Assembly (NCBI RefSeq): GCF_000166195.2
Contig: NZ_CM001403.1
Coordinates: forward strand, 2,870,432 to 2,934,431
DNA length: 64,000 nt
DNA from: Mucilaginibacter paludis DSM 18603
Lineage (GTDB): Bacteria; Bacteroidota; Bacteroidia; Sphingobacteriales; Sphingobacteriaceae
Direction of reading: 5' to 3'
Shown here: piece after piece, positions 28,010 to 37,738 of the stretch
Layout of the letters: each line of letters starts with the position of its first letter
How positions within the stretch are numbered: position 1 is the first letter of the stretch
Notes under the pieces: model-generated
What the model was told of the DNA's origin: nothing
Database searches by the model: none
The model's input: only the letters and a program-made list of their open reading frames with translations
Made by a program: the position numbers and the translations under genes

Positions 28010-29070
28010 ATACCTAAAGAATTTATAATTTCTTCGTTAAACATTGCTAAGGCCTCATCAATGATCTGATTTTCAGGTAAACCATCTTTCATGTTGCCTA
28101 ATGTGTAACCGATAGGCTGACCCTGAACTTTATTTAAAGAAAAACAATTGATGTCGGTATTGTCCCTTTTGGCAATAATAGCTAATTGTTTAATGAGGAA
28201 ATAATTATGTGTGGTAATAAAAACCTGTACGCCCGCCTTACTCATTAATACGATCATTTCGGCTAAATTACGTACAGCTTTAGGGTGCAAAGCTGTTTCA
28301 GGCTCATCCATAAAGAGCACTGTGTTTTTTCTCAGTTTTCTGTTTTTAATCAGGGTAGTAAGGATGCCGATTTTTTTGATACCTTCAGCTGTCAAGGGCA
28401 TACTAAATTCAGTTTTTCCCTTTTTAAATATAAAAGGATTGTCTTTTGGCCCTTGCGTGATAACCCCTTCAAATAAGGCTTCAAGGTCACTGTTTACACT
28501 TCTTAGTTCGGAATTAACATTACCCTGCTGTGTTGGAACACGAAGATCAAGAATAAGGTCGTAATAGGTATCATCAAACCCGATCATATTATATTGTTCC
28601 CTCGTCAGCGCTATTGCATCGAAAGCGGTTAGTACTTCCTTTGCCGGGATAAAAAGTGCGTTGTATTGATCGGCAAAACTTTCGATATGATTATTTTCGG
28701 TACAATCTACAATACTATTAGTCGTGGTGTCGCCAAATGAAAACTGTATTTGTTGTTTACTTCTACCTTCATAAGTGATATTAACACTCAATTTTTCGCC
28801 TGAACCTTTTGTCACTAATTCACCCAATCCATTTTTACGTGGTTGAAAAGTATTAATTAGCTTATCTGAAAGTAACCGTTTATAAGGCGAGGGATTATGC
28901 GCGTTTTTTTGCGTGAAGTCTTCCAGTGACTTAGAGATACCATAAAATAACTTTAATATGGCAGTCTTACCGCTATCATTAGCACCGATGATAACATTCA
29001 CATTGGTCAACCTTTTCGCCTCAAAGTTTTTAAACCCGAAAAAGTTCTTTATGGTGATGGTTTTGATCAT
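28006..29070 (-). CDS. AAA/ABC-type ATPase (RecF/OLD-like) of candidate defence module
   Basis: 354 residues with an ABC-type ATPase built like RecF/SMC/OLD: N-terminal ITIKNFFGFKNFEAKRLTNV, Walker A IIGANDSGKTAILKLF (~24-39), Walker B with VLFMDEPETALHPKAVRNLA (~253-272) and a switch His in VFITTHNYFLIKQ. The signature-like region is around LTAEGIKKIGILTTL. No TOPRIM domain follows, unlike OLD. It lies 29 bp after an XRE-type regulator gene and overlaps the nuclease-like gene. The arrangement fits a sensor ATPase controlling an effector. Confidence 0.88.
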   Translation of the reverse strand: MIKTITIKNFFGFKNFEAKRLTNVNVIIGANDSGKTAILKLFYGISKSLEDFTQKNAHNPSPYKRLLSDKLINTFQPRKNGLGELVTKGSGEKLSVNITYEGRSKQQIQFSFGDTTTNSIVDCTENNHIESFADQYNALFIPAKEVLTAFDAIALTREQYNMIGFDDTYYDLILDLRVPTQQGNVNSELRSVNSDLEALFEGVITQGPKDNPFIFKKGKTEFSMPLTAEGIKKIGILTTLIKNRKLRKNTVLFMDEPETALHPKAVRNLAEMIVLMSKAGVQVFITTHNYFLIKQLAIIAKRDNTDINCFSLNKVQGQPIGYTLGNMKDGLPENQIIDEALAMFNEEIINSLGI

Positions 29071-29099
29071 TTTGTTTCTTAATCTTTTTAATAGTTGAA

Positions 29100-29414
29100 C
29101 TACTCTTTATTCTTATTTTTCAAGTTTTTTAAGCGTTCAGACTTTTGCTTCGCATCATATTCCGTTTGGGCAAGTTCTGCTGCTGACGGCCCTGAAGGCC
29201 AATCAGTGGTGGAAATGTGCAGTTCTTGTAGATTAGTTTTGGTTAGCTGAGCTATCTTGTACAAATTCTCAGGTTTGGGCTGAATTTCATTATTGCACCA
29301 TCTCGAAACGGTTTCTGGTTTTACACCCATTAATTCGGCTAAGACCTTGTTATCTATTCCTTTATCTGCAAGAACAGCCCCAATTCTGTAAATCTTATTT
29401 TTGTTTCCGCTCAT
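29100..29414 (-). CDS. XRE-family helix-turn-helix regulator
   Basis: 104 residues. The HTH is KVLAELMGVKPETVSRWCNN (~24-43), followed by EIQPKPENLYKIAQLTKTNL and a Lys/Glu-rich tail. It closely resembles the short XRE protein at 47959-48171 (shared WCxNxIQP pattern). As the first gene before the ATPase-nuclease pair, it probably autoregulates the operon. Confidence 0.85.
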   Translation of the reverse strand: MSGNKNKIYRIGAVLADKGIDNKVLAELMGVKPETVSRWCNNEIQPKPENLYKIAQLTKTNLQELHISTTDWPSGPSAAELAQTEYDAKQKSERLKNLKNKNKE

Positions 29415-29612
29415 CCACTATTTATTCCATCAAATATAATTAAAATTAAATCCTTGAAAATCAGATAGTTATATTTCTTATTAGATCAATTAAATGATTT
29501 ATAAAATCAAATAATTGATTTATAAGATCAATTATTTATATTTGCTATAGGCGTGAAGTATTTATTAATGTGATCCAATCAGTCAAATAAATGACGCGTT
29601 GATATAAATAAG

Positions 29613-30092
29613 TTGGCATTCACCAAGTGTAAAATGCAAATGCAAATGCAAACCACATTCTTTAATAGAACCCGTGCCTTTCTTAGAGAGGTAAAGAGAG
29701 GTTTTGCGCACACGGTTTTGTTGCCTTTCAAAAAGTGCTTAGCTAATCTTGCTAAATCAAAATGTAAAATCCACTTAATTGTACAGGAGTCTGATGGGAT
29801 TGATTTTAACCAAACCGTATATACTGTCAATGTCCAAATCCATAACCTCAAATCAATCGGCCTCGCTGCCAAAGAACAAGCCATAGAAGACATATTCGAG
29901 CACGTTCATAATACTGCCATTAACGATGAGCTGCATAAGTGGTTTGTATTTGGCTTGATCGGCAACGGGAGGCATATCAGCGACCTTACACCTGAACAAC
30001 TCAACAAATTAGCCTGTGAACTGCCTGGTTTAATCTTGGCAATATACAATTACCGGCTGGCTCAACGAAAGGAGGCTGGCAATGGTGTATGA
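29613..30092 (+). CDS. Hypothetical protein
   Basis: 159 residues from the first ATG; a start at one of the Met codons in the MQMQMQ stretch (residues 8-12) is equally possible. The N-terminal part is basic (NRTRAFLREVKRGFAHTVLL), the rest is mixed alpha/beta (YTVNVQIHNLKSIGLAAKEQ; LTPEQLNKLACELPGLILAI). No family recognised. The gene is divergent from the defence-like module and shares its ~200-bp upstream region. Confidence 0.6.
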   Translation: MAFTKCKMQMQMQTTFFNRTRAFLREVKRGFAHTVLLPFKKCLANLAKSKCKIHLIVQESDGIDFNQTVYTVNVQIHNLKSIGLAAKEQAIEDIFEHVHNTAINDELHKWFVFGLIGNGRHISDLTPEQLNKLACELPGLILAIYNYRLAQRKEAGNGV

Positions 30093-30323
30093 TCTTACAA
30101 TCCTATGGCATCCGTTAATGTTTGTTTGCATTGGTAAAACCATACCGTCCGGTATCAGCCCGCAGCAAATGCTCTTTCCCCTGAAGCCCAAAGCCCCGAT
30201 ATAATCCGGTCCCCTTTTTTAAGAGCATCATTTGCTCATTTCTGATTATCTCACCACCCGTGTACCGGTTGTAAAAAGCAATTTGAGCATACCGGTGCCG
30301 GGTTTTTAACCCCTCAAACCACT

Positions 30324-31586
30324 ATGCAAAAAACGCTACTCATCATAGTACTGGCTGCGCTTTGCCTAAATTTTAACGCTAATTCACAGCGTCGAGACAA
30401 TATTATAAAGCCTCTTTCCATTGGCGATACTATTTCAGAAAATATCTGGAAAGCACCCCTAAATATCATCAATGAACTCACAGGTAAGAAAACCATCACT
30501 CTAAATGATTACCACAATAAAAAATTAATCATCCTTGATTTTTGGGCAACTCACTGTGTCCCATGTATTAAATCATTGTATAGGTTAGATACCCTGCAAG
30601 ATTTATTCAATCAAGATGTATTGATACTACCCGTTACCTACGAGAGTAGCACGAAAGTTAAACCATTTATTCTCAAACGAGGCTGGAAACTTCCATCAGT
30701 GGTAAATGACAGTATTTTAAAAGCATATTTCCCCCATATAGTCGTGCCTCACCAGGTATGGATTAGAGACGGTAAAGTTATATCCATTACTTCCGGCGAA
30801 GAAGCTACTGCCAATCATATCCAAGGAGCTATAGACAATACTGATATTGCTTTACACTACAAGAGGGATATTGCATTCAATCCCACTGAACCTATAACCA
30901 AATACTTGCAAGAAACTAAGTCCTCGTTAAATACCAATAGTATCCTGACGGGCTATGTAGACGGTTTAGGCGGAACAGGGGTAACAACAAATGATAGTAT
31001 GAGGATTTGCTACTTCCTTAATCGGACATTACTCTCAATTTATAAAGAAGCCAATCAGATTAATTACAATCGAATACAATTAGACATGGTTAAAGCAGAT
31101 GATGTTGTGAATAGAAATTACGACAAGCGTTTGTTGTATTGTTACCAGCTGTTTATGTCGTCAAATAAAACAGAAGAGGATTTTAGAGAAAAGATCACAA
31201 ATGACCTTGACGATTATTTTAAGTTGCTTTCTCGTTTTGACAAGCACATTGTTGACTGTTATGTAATCCGTCAAGCAAATACCTCTACTAATCCCAATTT
31301 GCTTAAAGCAAGCGACCTCTCATCTGATAATAATGGCTTGCCATTTTCGCAAATAATAGATGTATTAAACTACACTTCGAAGTGGTCACCGTTACAACCA
31401 ATATTCATAGCTGAAGTTGCGCAAAATATCGTCTTTAATAACACCAATCTCAACGAAATCAAAGCAATGCAAAACGATATTGAATCGCTAAGTACGTGGT
31501 TAAAACGGCACAACCTGACCATTAAAAAAGAGGCAAGGGAACTAACAATGTTGGTTATTTCAAAGAACACGTTCAGGCAACAATAA
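30324..31586 (+). CDS. TlpA-like secreted thiol-disulfide oxidoreductase
   Basis: 420 residues with a signal peptide (residues 1-22, LLIIVLAALCLNFNANSQ). The thioredoxin-like domain (~30-175) has the active-site motif WATHCVPCIKSL. The C-terminal ~240 residues are helical and not recognised. In Bacteroidota such TlpA fusions are found beside SusC/SusD pairs, where they act in the periplasm or on the surface, probably keeping cysteines reduced or handling the substrate. The SusC gene follows after 18 bp, so it heads a three-gene operon. Confidence 0.88.
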   Translation: MQKTLLIIVLAALCLNFNANSQRRDNIIKPLSIGDTISENIWKAPLNIINELTGKKTITLNDYHNKKLIILDFWATHCVPCIKSLYRLDTLQDLFNQDVLILPVTYESSTKVKPFILKRGWKLPSVVNDSILKAYFPHIVVPHQVWIRDGKVISITSGEEATANHIQGAIDNTDIALHYKRDIAFNPTEPITKYLQETKSSLNTNSILTGYVDGLGGTGVTTNDSMRICYFLNRTLLSIYKEANQINYNRIQLDMVKADDVVNRNYDKRLLYCYQLFMSSNKTEEDFREKITNDLDDYFKLLSRFDKHIVDCYVIRQANTSTNPNLLKASDLSSDNNGLPFSQIIDVLNYTSKWSPLQPIFIAEVAQNIVFNNTNLNEIKAMQNDIESLSTWLKRHNLTIKKEARELTMLVISKNTFRQQ

Positions 31587-31604
31587 AATCCATCGGTATA
31601 CATT

Positions 31605-34600
31605 ATGGCACATTTTTACAAATTTCTTTTTTTCTGCTGCTTTTCGTTAGCGGTTTTCGTTGCAAATGCGGCGTACGGACAAGTTCAATTAATTCAGGGC
31701 GAGGTGGTCGAAAATCAAAACAACTGGCCGGTTATCGGTGCTACTATCAAAGTCTTAAATAGCACTATAGCAACAATTTCAGATGAAAAAGGACATTTCT
31801 CTATAAAAGCAAATTATGGTGATACACTTCTAATAACTGCTATAGGATATACGCCGACTAAAAGTCTTGTTCAACCAAACTTAGGATTCATTACTGTTAA
31901 ACTCTTGCCTAATATTAAACAATTGGAAGAAGTTCAGATTGTTAATACGGGCTATCAAAAATTACCCAAAGAACGAGCTACCGGCTCCTTTGACTTTATA
32001 GATAACAGATTGTTTAACAGAAGCACATCAACTGATGTACTGACCCGTCTTGAAAATATTACGCCCGGCTTGCTGTTCAATCATGGCGATGCCGCACAAA
32101 CAGATGCTTTCCTGATCAGGGGGCGCAGCACGATTACAGGTGATGCGAAACCACTCATTGTAATCGATAATTTCCCTTATGACGGTGACATTAACAACAT
32201 AAATCCTAATGATATTGAAAACGTATCTATTTTAAAGGATGCGGCCGCAGCATCTATTTGGGGTGCAAGGGCTGGTAACGGTGTAATAGTCATAACCACG
32301 AAAAAGGGCAAGACGGATCGGCCAAAAGTTGAAGTAAATAGTAACATTACTATTCAGGGTAAACCGGACTTATATAACGTAAGCAGTATATCATCGGCAG
32401 ATCTGGTCGATCTTAGCAAGACACTTTATAATAAAGGGTTGTTTAACAGTGCTACAACCGGAACATTAGCAGGCAATACAACAGCAATCCCTTATGCAGC
32501 TGAATTGTTGATAGCCAATCCAACTGATCTAAATGCGCAATTAAATCAGCTAAAAACGCAGGATGTGCGCAAAGACCTGTTGAAATATTTCTACCGAAAT
32601 TCAGTTAACCAGCAGCATAATTTGAATATCAGCGGCTCACAAGCCAAAGTCAATTATTATATGTCAGCGGGGTATGACCGTAACCTGTCTAATCTTGTTG
32701 GAGAAGATTACAATCGTATTTCATTAAGATCCTCGAATACTTACCGTGTAAATGATAAACTAAGTTTTGATGCCGGCATAACTTATTTTCAAACCAATAA
32801 TTCAAATGGGAATAACGGCGGAGTGAATCCGAAAGCAGCGGGCTCCTACTATAATACTTATACACCCTATACGTCACTCGCTGATGCAAAAGGTAATGCC
32901 TTGGCTTATTATACAAGTCTGCGGAAAGGTTATATAGATACCGCAGGTGCCGGGAAGTTACTGGACTGGACTTATAAGCCAATTGATGATATTAGCCAGG
33001 AGCAGCACACGTTAAAAACAAGGGACTTGCTGGCAAATTTTGGCGGCCAATATCAGATTATAAAGGGTTTGAATGCGCAGATCAAATACCAGTTTGAAAA
33101 CCAATTAAGTTCTATTACCGATCTGTATAAACAAGACTCTTACTATGCCAGAAATGAGGTCAACCGTTTCTCGCAAATAGATCCGGTGAGCGGAGCGGTC
33201 GTTCGCCCTGTGCCCATAGGCGGAATACTACAGAACCAACAATCCGAGATCAATTCACAACAGGGAAGAATCCAATTAAATTATGAAAAATCCTTTAAAG
33301 ATTTAAGTAGTTTTTCCGCACTTGCAGGGTACGAAATAAGATACCGTAAAACAACATCAGCACGTTTCGCCCCGAATTATGGCTATATCGATAACTACAG
33401 TACGGTAAATGCAAATATTGATTATTCCACTTACTTTCCTATTTACTATAATACAAGTACAGCAAGAATAAACAACGGCGGCCAGTCTATTAGTGAGCTT
33501 AAAGATAATTTCCTGTCTTATTTCGCCAATGCTTCTTATAATTATCTCGGCAGATATACTTTAACGGGCAGTATCCGGAAGGATGAAGCTAATTTGTTTG
33601 GCGTAAAAACCAACCAAAAAGGAACGCCGTTATGGTCAGTCGGGGGAGCATGGAATATCAGCCAAGAGAAGTTTTATAAGTCTGAACTTCTACCCGAACT
33701 CAAAGTCCGGCTTACCTATGGCGAAAACGGCAATATATCGAGGGCAGCATCCGCTTATAGTACAGCTACATACTATTCGAGCGGTTACACCACTTCCTTT
33801 CCTATAGCAACGATAAATAACCCACCTAACGAAAATCTAAGGTGGGAGAGGGTAAAAATGCTCAATTCCGCTGTTGATTTTGGCACCAAAAACAACCGGA
33901 TCACCGGTAGCATCGAATATTACAGCAAACAGGCGGTTGATCTGCTGGCACAAACACCGTTAGACCCGACACTTGGATTTTCATCAGTGTACGCCAACGT
34001 TGCCAACATGAAAGGACATGGCGTGGATGTTCAATTAAACAGCATAAACATTAAAGGCAGAAGGTTTAACTGGACAAGTTCTTTGATCTACAGCTATACC
34101 AGAAACTGGGTTTCTGCTTACCTGATGCCGATAAGTACCGTTGGAAATATTTATTTGTCACCTAATGCTGTTACGCCAATCATCGGTAAACCTTTATACA
34201 CGATATATAGTTACAAGTGGAATGGATTAAACCATGATAATGGAAGCCCGCAAGGATACTACAATGGTAAAATAAGTACCGACTACAGTTCGATTTATAA
34301 TAATACTGCTTTGGATAGCATGGTTTACAACGGCCCCGTTCAACCCACGCACTACGGCGCGTTCATGAATACTTTTACTTATGGAAGCTTCTCATTATCC
34401 CTCAATATCAGTTATAAGTTCGGTGGCTATTTCAAAGTGAACTCGCTTAATAATACAAGTCTTTTAAATGGTTGGGGAGGCAGTGGTGATTATGCGAAAC
34501 GCTGGCAGCAGCCAGGAGACGAAGTAAACACGCATGTCCCGGCTATTATTTATGTTGCTGATCCCAATAGAGATAGTTTTTATAATAATTCAGAGGTGCT

Positions 34601-34823
34601 GGTTCAAAAATCCGATAATATCAGGTTAGAAGATATAAGTCTGTCCTATAGCATGAACAAAAATATGCTGAACAGAACCCCATTCAATGCAGTAAGATTG
34701 TATATCTACGCCTCAAACATGGGCGTGTTATGGAAAGCCAATACTGCGGGCATTGACCCTTACTACAATAATGTTCCCACACCAGCCAAAAGATTCACAT
34801 TTGGCGCTAACCTGACTTTTTAA
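31605..34823 (+). CDS. SusC/RagA-family TonB-dependent outer-membrane transporter
   Basis: 1072 residues. Signal peptide (1-25) ends near ANAAYGQ; a carboxypeptidase-D-like domain follows (~28-105, VIGATIKVLNSTIATISDEK). The plug domain (~115-235) contains FLIRGRSTITGDAKPLIVID and the conserved DIENVSILKDAAAASIWGAR. The beta-barrel fills the rest and ends FTFGANLTF, with the terminal Phe required for outer-membrane insertion. It imports a glycan or peptide together with SusD. No FecI/FecR-type sigma/anti-sigma pair is encoded beside it. Confidence 0.96.
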   Translation: MAHFYKFLFFCCFSLAVFVANAAYGQVQLIQGEVVENQNNWPVIGATIKVLNSTIATISDEKGHFSIKANYGDTLLITAIGYTPTKSLVQPNLGFITVKLLPNIKQLEEVQIVNTGYQKLPKERATGSFDFIDNRLFNRSTSTDVLTRLENITPGLLFNHGDAAQTDAFLIRGRSTITGDAKPLIVIDNFPYDGDINNINPNDIENVSILKDAAAASIWGARAGNGVIVITTKKGKTDRPKVEVNSNITIQGKPDLYNVSSISSADLVDLSKTLYNKGLFNSATTGTLAGNTTAIPYAAELLIANPTDLNAQLNQLKTQDVRKDLLKYFYRNSVNQQHNLNISGSQAKVNYYMSAGYDRNLSNLVGEDYNRISLRSSNTYRVNDKLSFDAGITYFQTNNSNGNNGGVNPKAAGSYYNTYTPYTSLADAKGNALAYYTSLRKGYIDTAGAGKLLDWTYKPIDDISQEQHTLKTRDLLANFGGQYQIIKGLNAQIKYQFENQLSSITDLYKQDSYYARNEVNRFSQIDPVSGAVVRPVPIGGILQNQQSEINSQQGRIQLNYEKSFKDLSSFSALAGYEIRYRKTTSARFAPNYGYIDNYSTVNANIDYSTYFPIYYNTSTARINNGGQSISELKDNFLSYFANASYNYLGRYTLTGSIRKDEANLFGVKTNQKGTPLWSVGGAWNISQEKFYKSELLPELKVRLTYGENGNISRAASAYSTATYYSSGYTTSFPIATINNPPNENLRWERVKMLNSAVDFGTKNNRITGSIEYYSKQAVDLLAQTPLDPTLGFSSVYANVANMKGHGVDVQLNSINIKGRRFNWTSSLIYSYTRNWVSAYLMPISTVGNIYLSPNAVTPIIGKPLYTIYSYKWNGLNHDNGSPQGYYNGKISTDYSSIYNNTALDSMVYNGPVQPTHYGAFMNTFTYGSFSLSLNISYKFGGYFKVNSLNNTSLLNGWGGSGDYAKRWQQPGDEVNTHVPAIIYVADPNRDSFYNNSEVLVQKSDNIRLEDISLSYSMNKNMLNRTPFNAVRLYIYASNMGVLWKANTAGIDPYYNNVPTPAKRFTFGANLTF

Positions 34824-34832
34824 TTAATCGTT

Positions 34833-36212
34833 ATGAAAAAGATAATTTACCCGATCATATTTATTGCAACAGTACTATTATCATGCAACAAAAAGGATTT
34901 CCTGGATGCAAAACCCGATAAATCATTAGTCATTCCCCAATCGCTTGCCGATTTTCAAGCCATTATGGATAATGATCTGGAAATGAACGGAACAACAACC
35001 GAATATGGCCCTGTACCAGGAATGGGAGAAATGAGTGCTGATAATTACTTTGTGCTTGATGCTGATTATAATACCATATTTCAACCACAACAGAAGAACG
35101 TTTATGTGTGGGCCAAAAATATCTATGACGGAAGTGCGGTCAATGATTGGGACATGCCCTATAAGTCGGTTTTTAACTGCAATTTCGTTTTAGAGGGGAT
35201 TAATAGTATTCCGGTAACAGAACAAAACAAAGCCAGTTATAACAGGGTGTTAGGAAGTGCCTTGTTTTTCAGGGCACACGCATTTTATCAACTGGCTCAA
35301 GTCTTCGCCCCGCCTTACCAGAAAACTAATGCGGCATCACAGTTAGGCATCCCGTTACGATTAAGTACCGACATCAGTGAAAAGATATCCCGTGCCACAT
35401 TAAAAGATACTTATGATCGGGTTATTACAGACCTTTTGAAGTCAAAAGATTTGCTGCCAACAGACAATACAGCTAAAACCCGTCCATCCAGACAAGCCGC
35501 TTACGGATTGCTTGCCAGGGTGTACCAAACGATGCAGGAATACGACAAAGCATTGCTTTACGCCGATTCATGCCTGCAATTACATAGTTACTTATTAGAT
35601 TACCAATCTATCAATGCCAGTGCAACATACCCGTTCAATATTGCAAACGATGAAATGATTTTTTCCTGCAAGATGACTGAAGTTTATAATGGCCCCCTGT
35701 ATGCGACAAGAGCAAAAGTTGATAATGCCTTATATCAGTCTTACGATGCTAACGATATTAGAAAAACGATCTTTTTTCGTACCGCCACTGGTGGATATCG
35801 TTTCAAAGGAAGTTATCTGCTTAATTACCTTTTTGCGGGTCTTGCTACTGATGAAATATTTTTAATAAGGGCTGAAAGCTACGCCCGCGCCGGAAAAACG
35901 CTGGAGGCAATGAACGACCTTAATACGCTTTTGATCAAGCGATGGGCGAAAAATAAGTTTATGCCTTATACCGCTGCTGATGCGGGAACAGCTTTAAATC
36001 TGATTTTACAAGAGCGAAGAAAAGAGTTAATATTTCGGGGATTGCGATGGCCTGACCTGCGGAGGTTGAATTTGGAGGGAAGAAATATTTCTCTTACCCG
36101 AATTGTTAACGGAACGATATATAGTTTACCATCCGGTGATCCAAGATGGACACTACCTATTCCGCTTCAAGTCATTGGATTTAATCCCGGCATGCCTCAA
36201 AACGACCGGTAA
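34833..36212 (+). CDS. SusD/RagB-family surface nutrient-binding lipoprotein
   Basis: 459 residues. Lipoprotein signal with lipobox Cys near residue 18 (FIATVLLSCNKKDFLDAKPD). The tetratricopeptide-like helices of SusD are visible (LGSALFFRAHAFYQLAQVFA; AAYGLLARVYQTMQEYDKAL) and the C-terminal signature LILQERRKELIFRGLRWPDL. It caps the SusC barrel and delivers substrate. The gene lies 9 bp after susC and ends the operon before a strong terminator. Confidence 0.95.
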   Translation: MKKIIYPIIFIATVLLSCNKKDFLDAKPDKSLVIPQSLADFQAIMDNDLEMNGTTTEYGPVPGMGEMSADNYFVLDADYNTIFQPQQKNVYVWAKNIYDGSAVNDWDMPYKSVFNCNFVLEGINSIPVTEQNKASYNRVLGSALFFRAHAFYQLAQVFAPPYQKTNAASQLGIPLRLSTDISEKISRATLKDTYDRVITDLLKSKDLLPTDNTAKTRPSRQAAYGLLARVYQTMQEYDKALLYADSCLQLHSYLLDYQSINASATYPFNIANDEMIFSCKMTEVYNGPLYATRAKVDNALYQSYDANDIRKTIFFRTATGGYRFKGSYLLNYLFAGLATDEIFLIRAESYARAGKTLEAMNDLNTLLIKRWAKNKFMPYTAADAGTALNLILQERRKELIFRGLRWPDLRRLNLEGRNISLTRIVNGTIYSLPSGDPRWTLPIPLQVIGFNPGMPQNDR

Positions 36213-36231
36213 TATAATTTGTTTTGATAAC

Positions 36232-36262
36232 AAAAAGGCATGGGATTGACCCACGCCTTTTT
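36232..36262 (+). terminator. Terminator of the tlpA-susC-susD operon
   Basis: Stem AAAAAGGC(A)TGGG / CCCA(C)GCCTTTTT with loop ATTGA and a T-rich tail, 20 bp after the susD stop. Confidence 0.85.
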
Positions 36263-36283
36263 ATTTGCTAATCGAAATCAGGA

Positions 36284-36622
36284 TTATTCGGAATAATATC
36301 GGTTAGCCTGGGCGGTAGTTGCATCTGTTATCGTGCCGCTTTGGGATGATGTAAATCCTTTTGCGCAATATTCGTCGCCCACTGAGGGGCAACCAGATGT
36401 TGGTTCGGAACCTGTATGATCAAATACGTAATTTCCAGAAGCGTTCTTTTGGTACCAGTAATAATCTACTTGCTTGTGTTTTTTTACCGGTGTAACCTTT
36501 GCGGTTTTGATATGAGCTATTTTGCTTACTTCGGCTTTAACTACGTAGCCAAAACCTACAATTGCAAAAAATAATGCTATAAATGAAACGGCACGTAGCC
36601 ATTTTTTCTGTAGAGTTGCCAT
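36284..36622 (-). CDS. Small exported protein of the DUF6520-like type
   Basis: Start taken at ATG 36622 (MATLQKKWLRAVSFIALFFA), giving 112 residues with an N-terminal signal or anchor; the longer frame from 36790 is not protein-like at its beginning. The mature part has KKHKQVDYYWYQKNASGNYV and a pair of cysteines (SGCPSVGDEYCAKGF). Small Bacteroidota proteins of this kind, with a short cysteine-bearing C-terminus, occur next to SusCD or peptide-maturation genes; function is unknown. Confidence 0.6.
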   Translation of the reverse strand: MATLQKKWLRAVSFIALFFAIVGFGYVVKAEVSKIAHIKTAKVTPVKKHKQVDYYWYQKNASGNYVFDHTGSEPTSGCPSVGDEYCAKGFTSSQSGTITDATTAQANRYYSE

Positions 36623-36706
36623 AGGCGGTATTATGCATTTTAGGATAAATACGAACCATATTTTTAATATATTTACATTGCGTTTTGTCTTTTGGCAGAC
36701 CTCACC

Positions 36707-36777
36707 GTAACTATTCGCATCCCCGATGCAGTAGTTACCTGATCCCGAATAGCCCGGCACGGCTATTCGGGTTTTTC
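36707..36777 (+). ncRNA. Possible small RNA with two hairpins and a terminator
   Basis: First hairpin: GTAACTA (36707-36713) with TAGTTAC (36732-36738), enclosing GCATC/GATGC. Second: CCCGAATAGCC (36744-36754) with GGCTATTCGGG (36761-36771), followed by TTTTT. The arrangement is that of a short structured RNA or an attenuator ending in an intrinsic terminator. It is antisense to the 3' end of the minus-strand frame at 36735-37001. No promoter was firmly identified. Confidence 0.4.
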
Positions 36778-37001
36778 GTGAATAAAGCAAACTTACGCTG
36801 GTGAGTTATTCTGTTAACAATTCTCTTTCGAGCGTAAGCACAGGTAAAAAGTGGCATTACCATGATGGTGTTTAAATACATCAATGCAGCCATGTACCCC
36901 CTGATGAAAAGGATGCATAGCATTGCCATAGCGCCCAGCATGGTCTTTGAGGCTATTTCCTCTGCCATGTCCTTGAATTTTGCTGCATCAAACTTTTTCA
37001 T
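36735..37001 (-). CDS. Small membrane protein, hypothetical
   Basis: 88 residues: MKKFDAAKFKDMAEEIASKT followed by a hydrophobic segment (residues ~22-55) and a basic tail. The last ~10 codons run through the hairpin of the possible RNA on the other strand, so the true C-terminus is doubtful. Not recognised. Confidence 0.4.
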   Translation of the reverse strand: MKKFDAAKFKDMAEEIASKTMLGAMAMLCILFIRGYMAALMYLNTIMVMPLFTCAYARKRIVNRITHQRKFALFTKNPNSRAGLFGIR

Positions 37002-37381
37002 CTGTTCTACATTTTTTCTTTCACTGGCTTAACCTGACCAAAAGCCTTGATATGGCCAGCCCGGGTTTGTTTATTTGCACTTATCGCTGTGCCTGCGTTC
37101 CTTGTGCCGTTCCGGTAAATCACTTGCCAATACCGCCGGTTTCTGCACTGGTGACCGTATCAAATTAAGGGGACGATCACTTTAGCTCTATGCACTTGAA
37201 CGCCCGGAAAGGGCGCGTTATGATACGGTATTCCCCATGCGTTTCTTTAATGTCTTTATTCCCTATATTGAAATAGGGAGTTGTTATTAGGGGTATCAAG
37301 ATATATCCTTACAAGGCGGCATTGGCGGCGAGAACAGCAGAGCATACACAGCCAATGTGATAGTCAATAAAGCACAGCTGA
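37002..37381. other. Intergenic region
   Basis: 380 bp with no convincing gene. One short hairpin (CCCTATATTGAAATAGGG, 37261-37278) is visible. Confidence 0.45.
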
Positions 37382-37522
37382 TTATAATCGTTTCAATAGA
37401 ATGGTAAAAGCAATCTTGGCTGATTTTACCATTCTTTCTTTGACGCCTTTAAGAGTTTGGTTTACAGTTTGCGCGGCATTCTCGATCAACTGACCAGCCG
37501 TAGGTTTTAATAAGGTTTCCAT
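37382..37522 (-). CDS. Short hypothetical protein (46 aa)
   Basis: From ATG 37522: METLLKPTAGQLIENAAQTV, continuing as an amphipathic, basic helix. The composition is protein-like and the start sits well, but the length gives little support. Not recognised. Confidence 0.35.
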   Translation of the reverse strand: METLLKPTAGQLIENAAQTVNQTLKGVKERMVKSAKIAFTILLKRL

Positions 37523-37738
37523 AGCGTTGTTTTTATATTTAGTTAATAGAATGATCTGTATAACCAAATTTAATTACCGCGTCATTAAAACACGTTGTCC
37601 AATTCCGACAAAATCGAGGCAAAATCGAGCTTTTTGGAACTTTTTTTGTCCTTTTTGGACAAATCGGGCAAAATTGCCTTCTTTTTTTAACGCTTTACGC
37701 GTTCTTCGAATTGTTTTAATAAGCCGTGATTAATCGGC

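Noticed and set aside
31111..31140. 11-nt match (TACGACAAGCG) in the tlpA gene to the reverse complement of guide-like segment B
   Set aside because: It lies inside a coding region, does not include the scaffold-proximal bases expected to be the seed, and is short enough to be chance.
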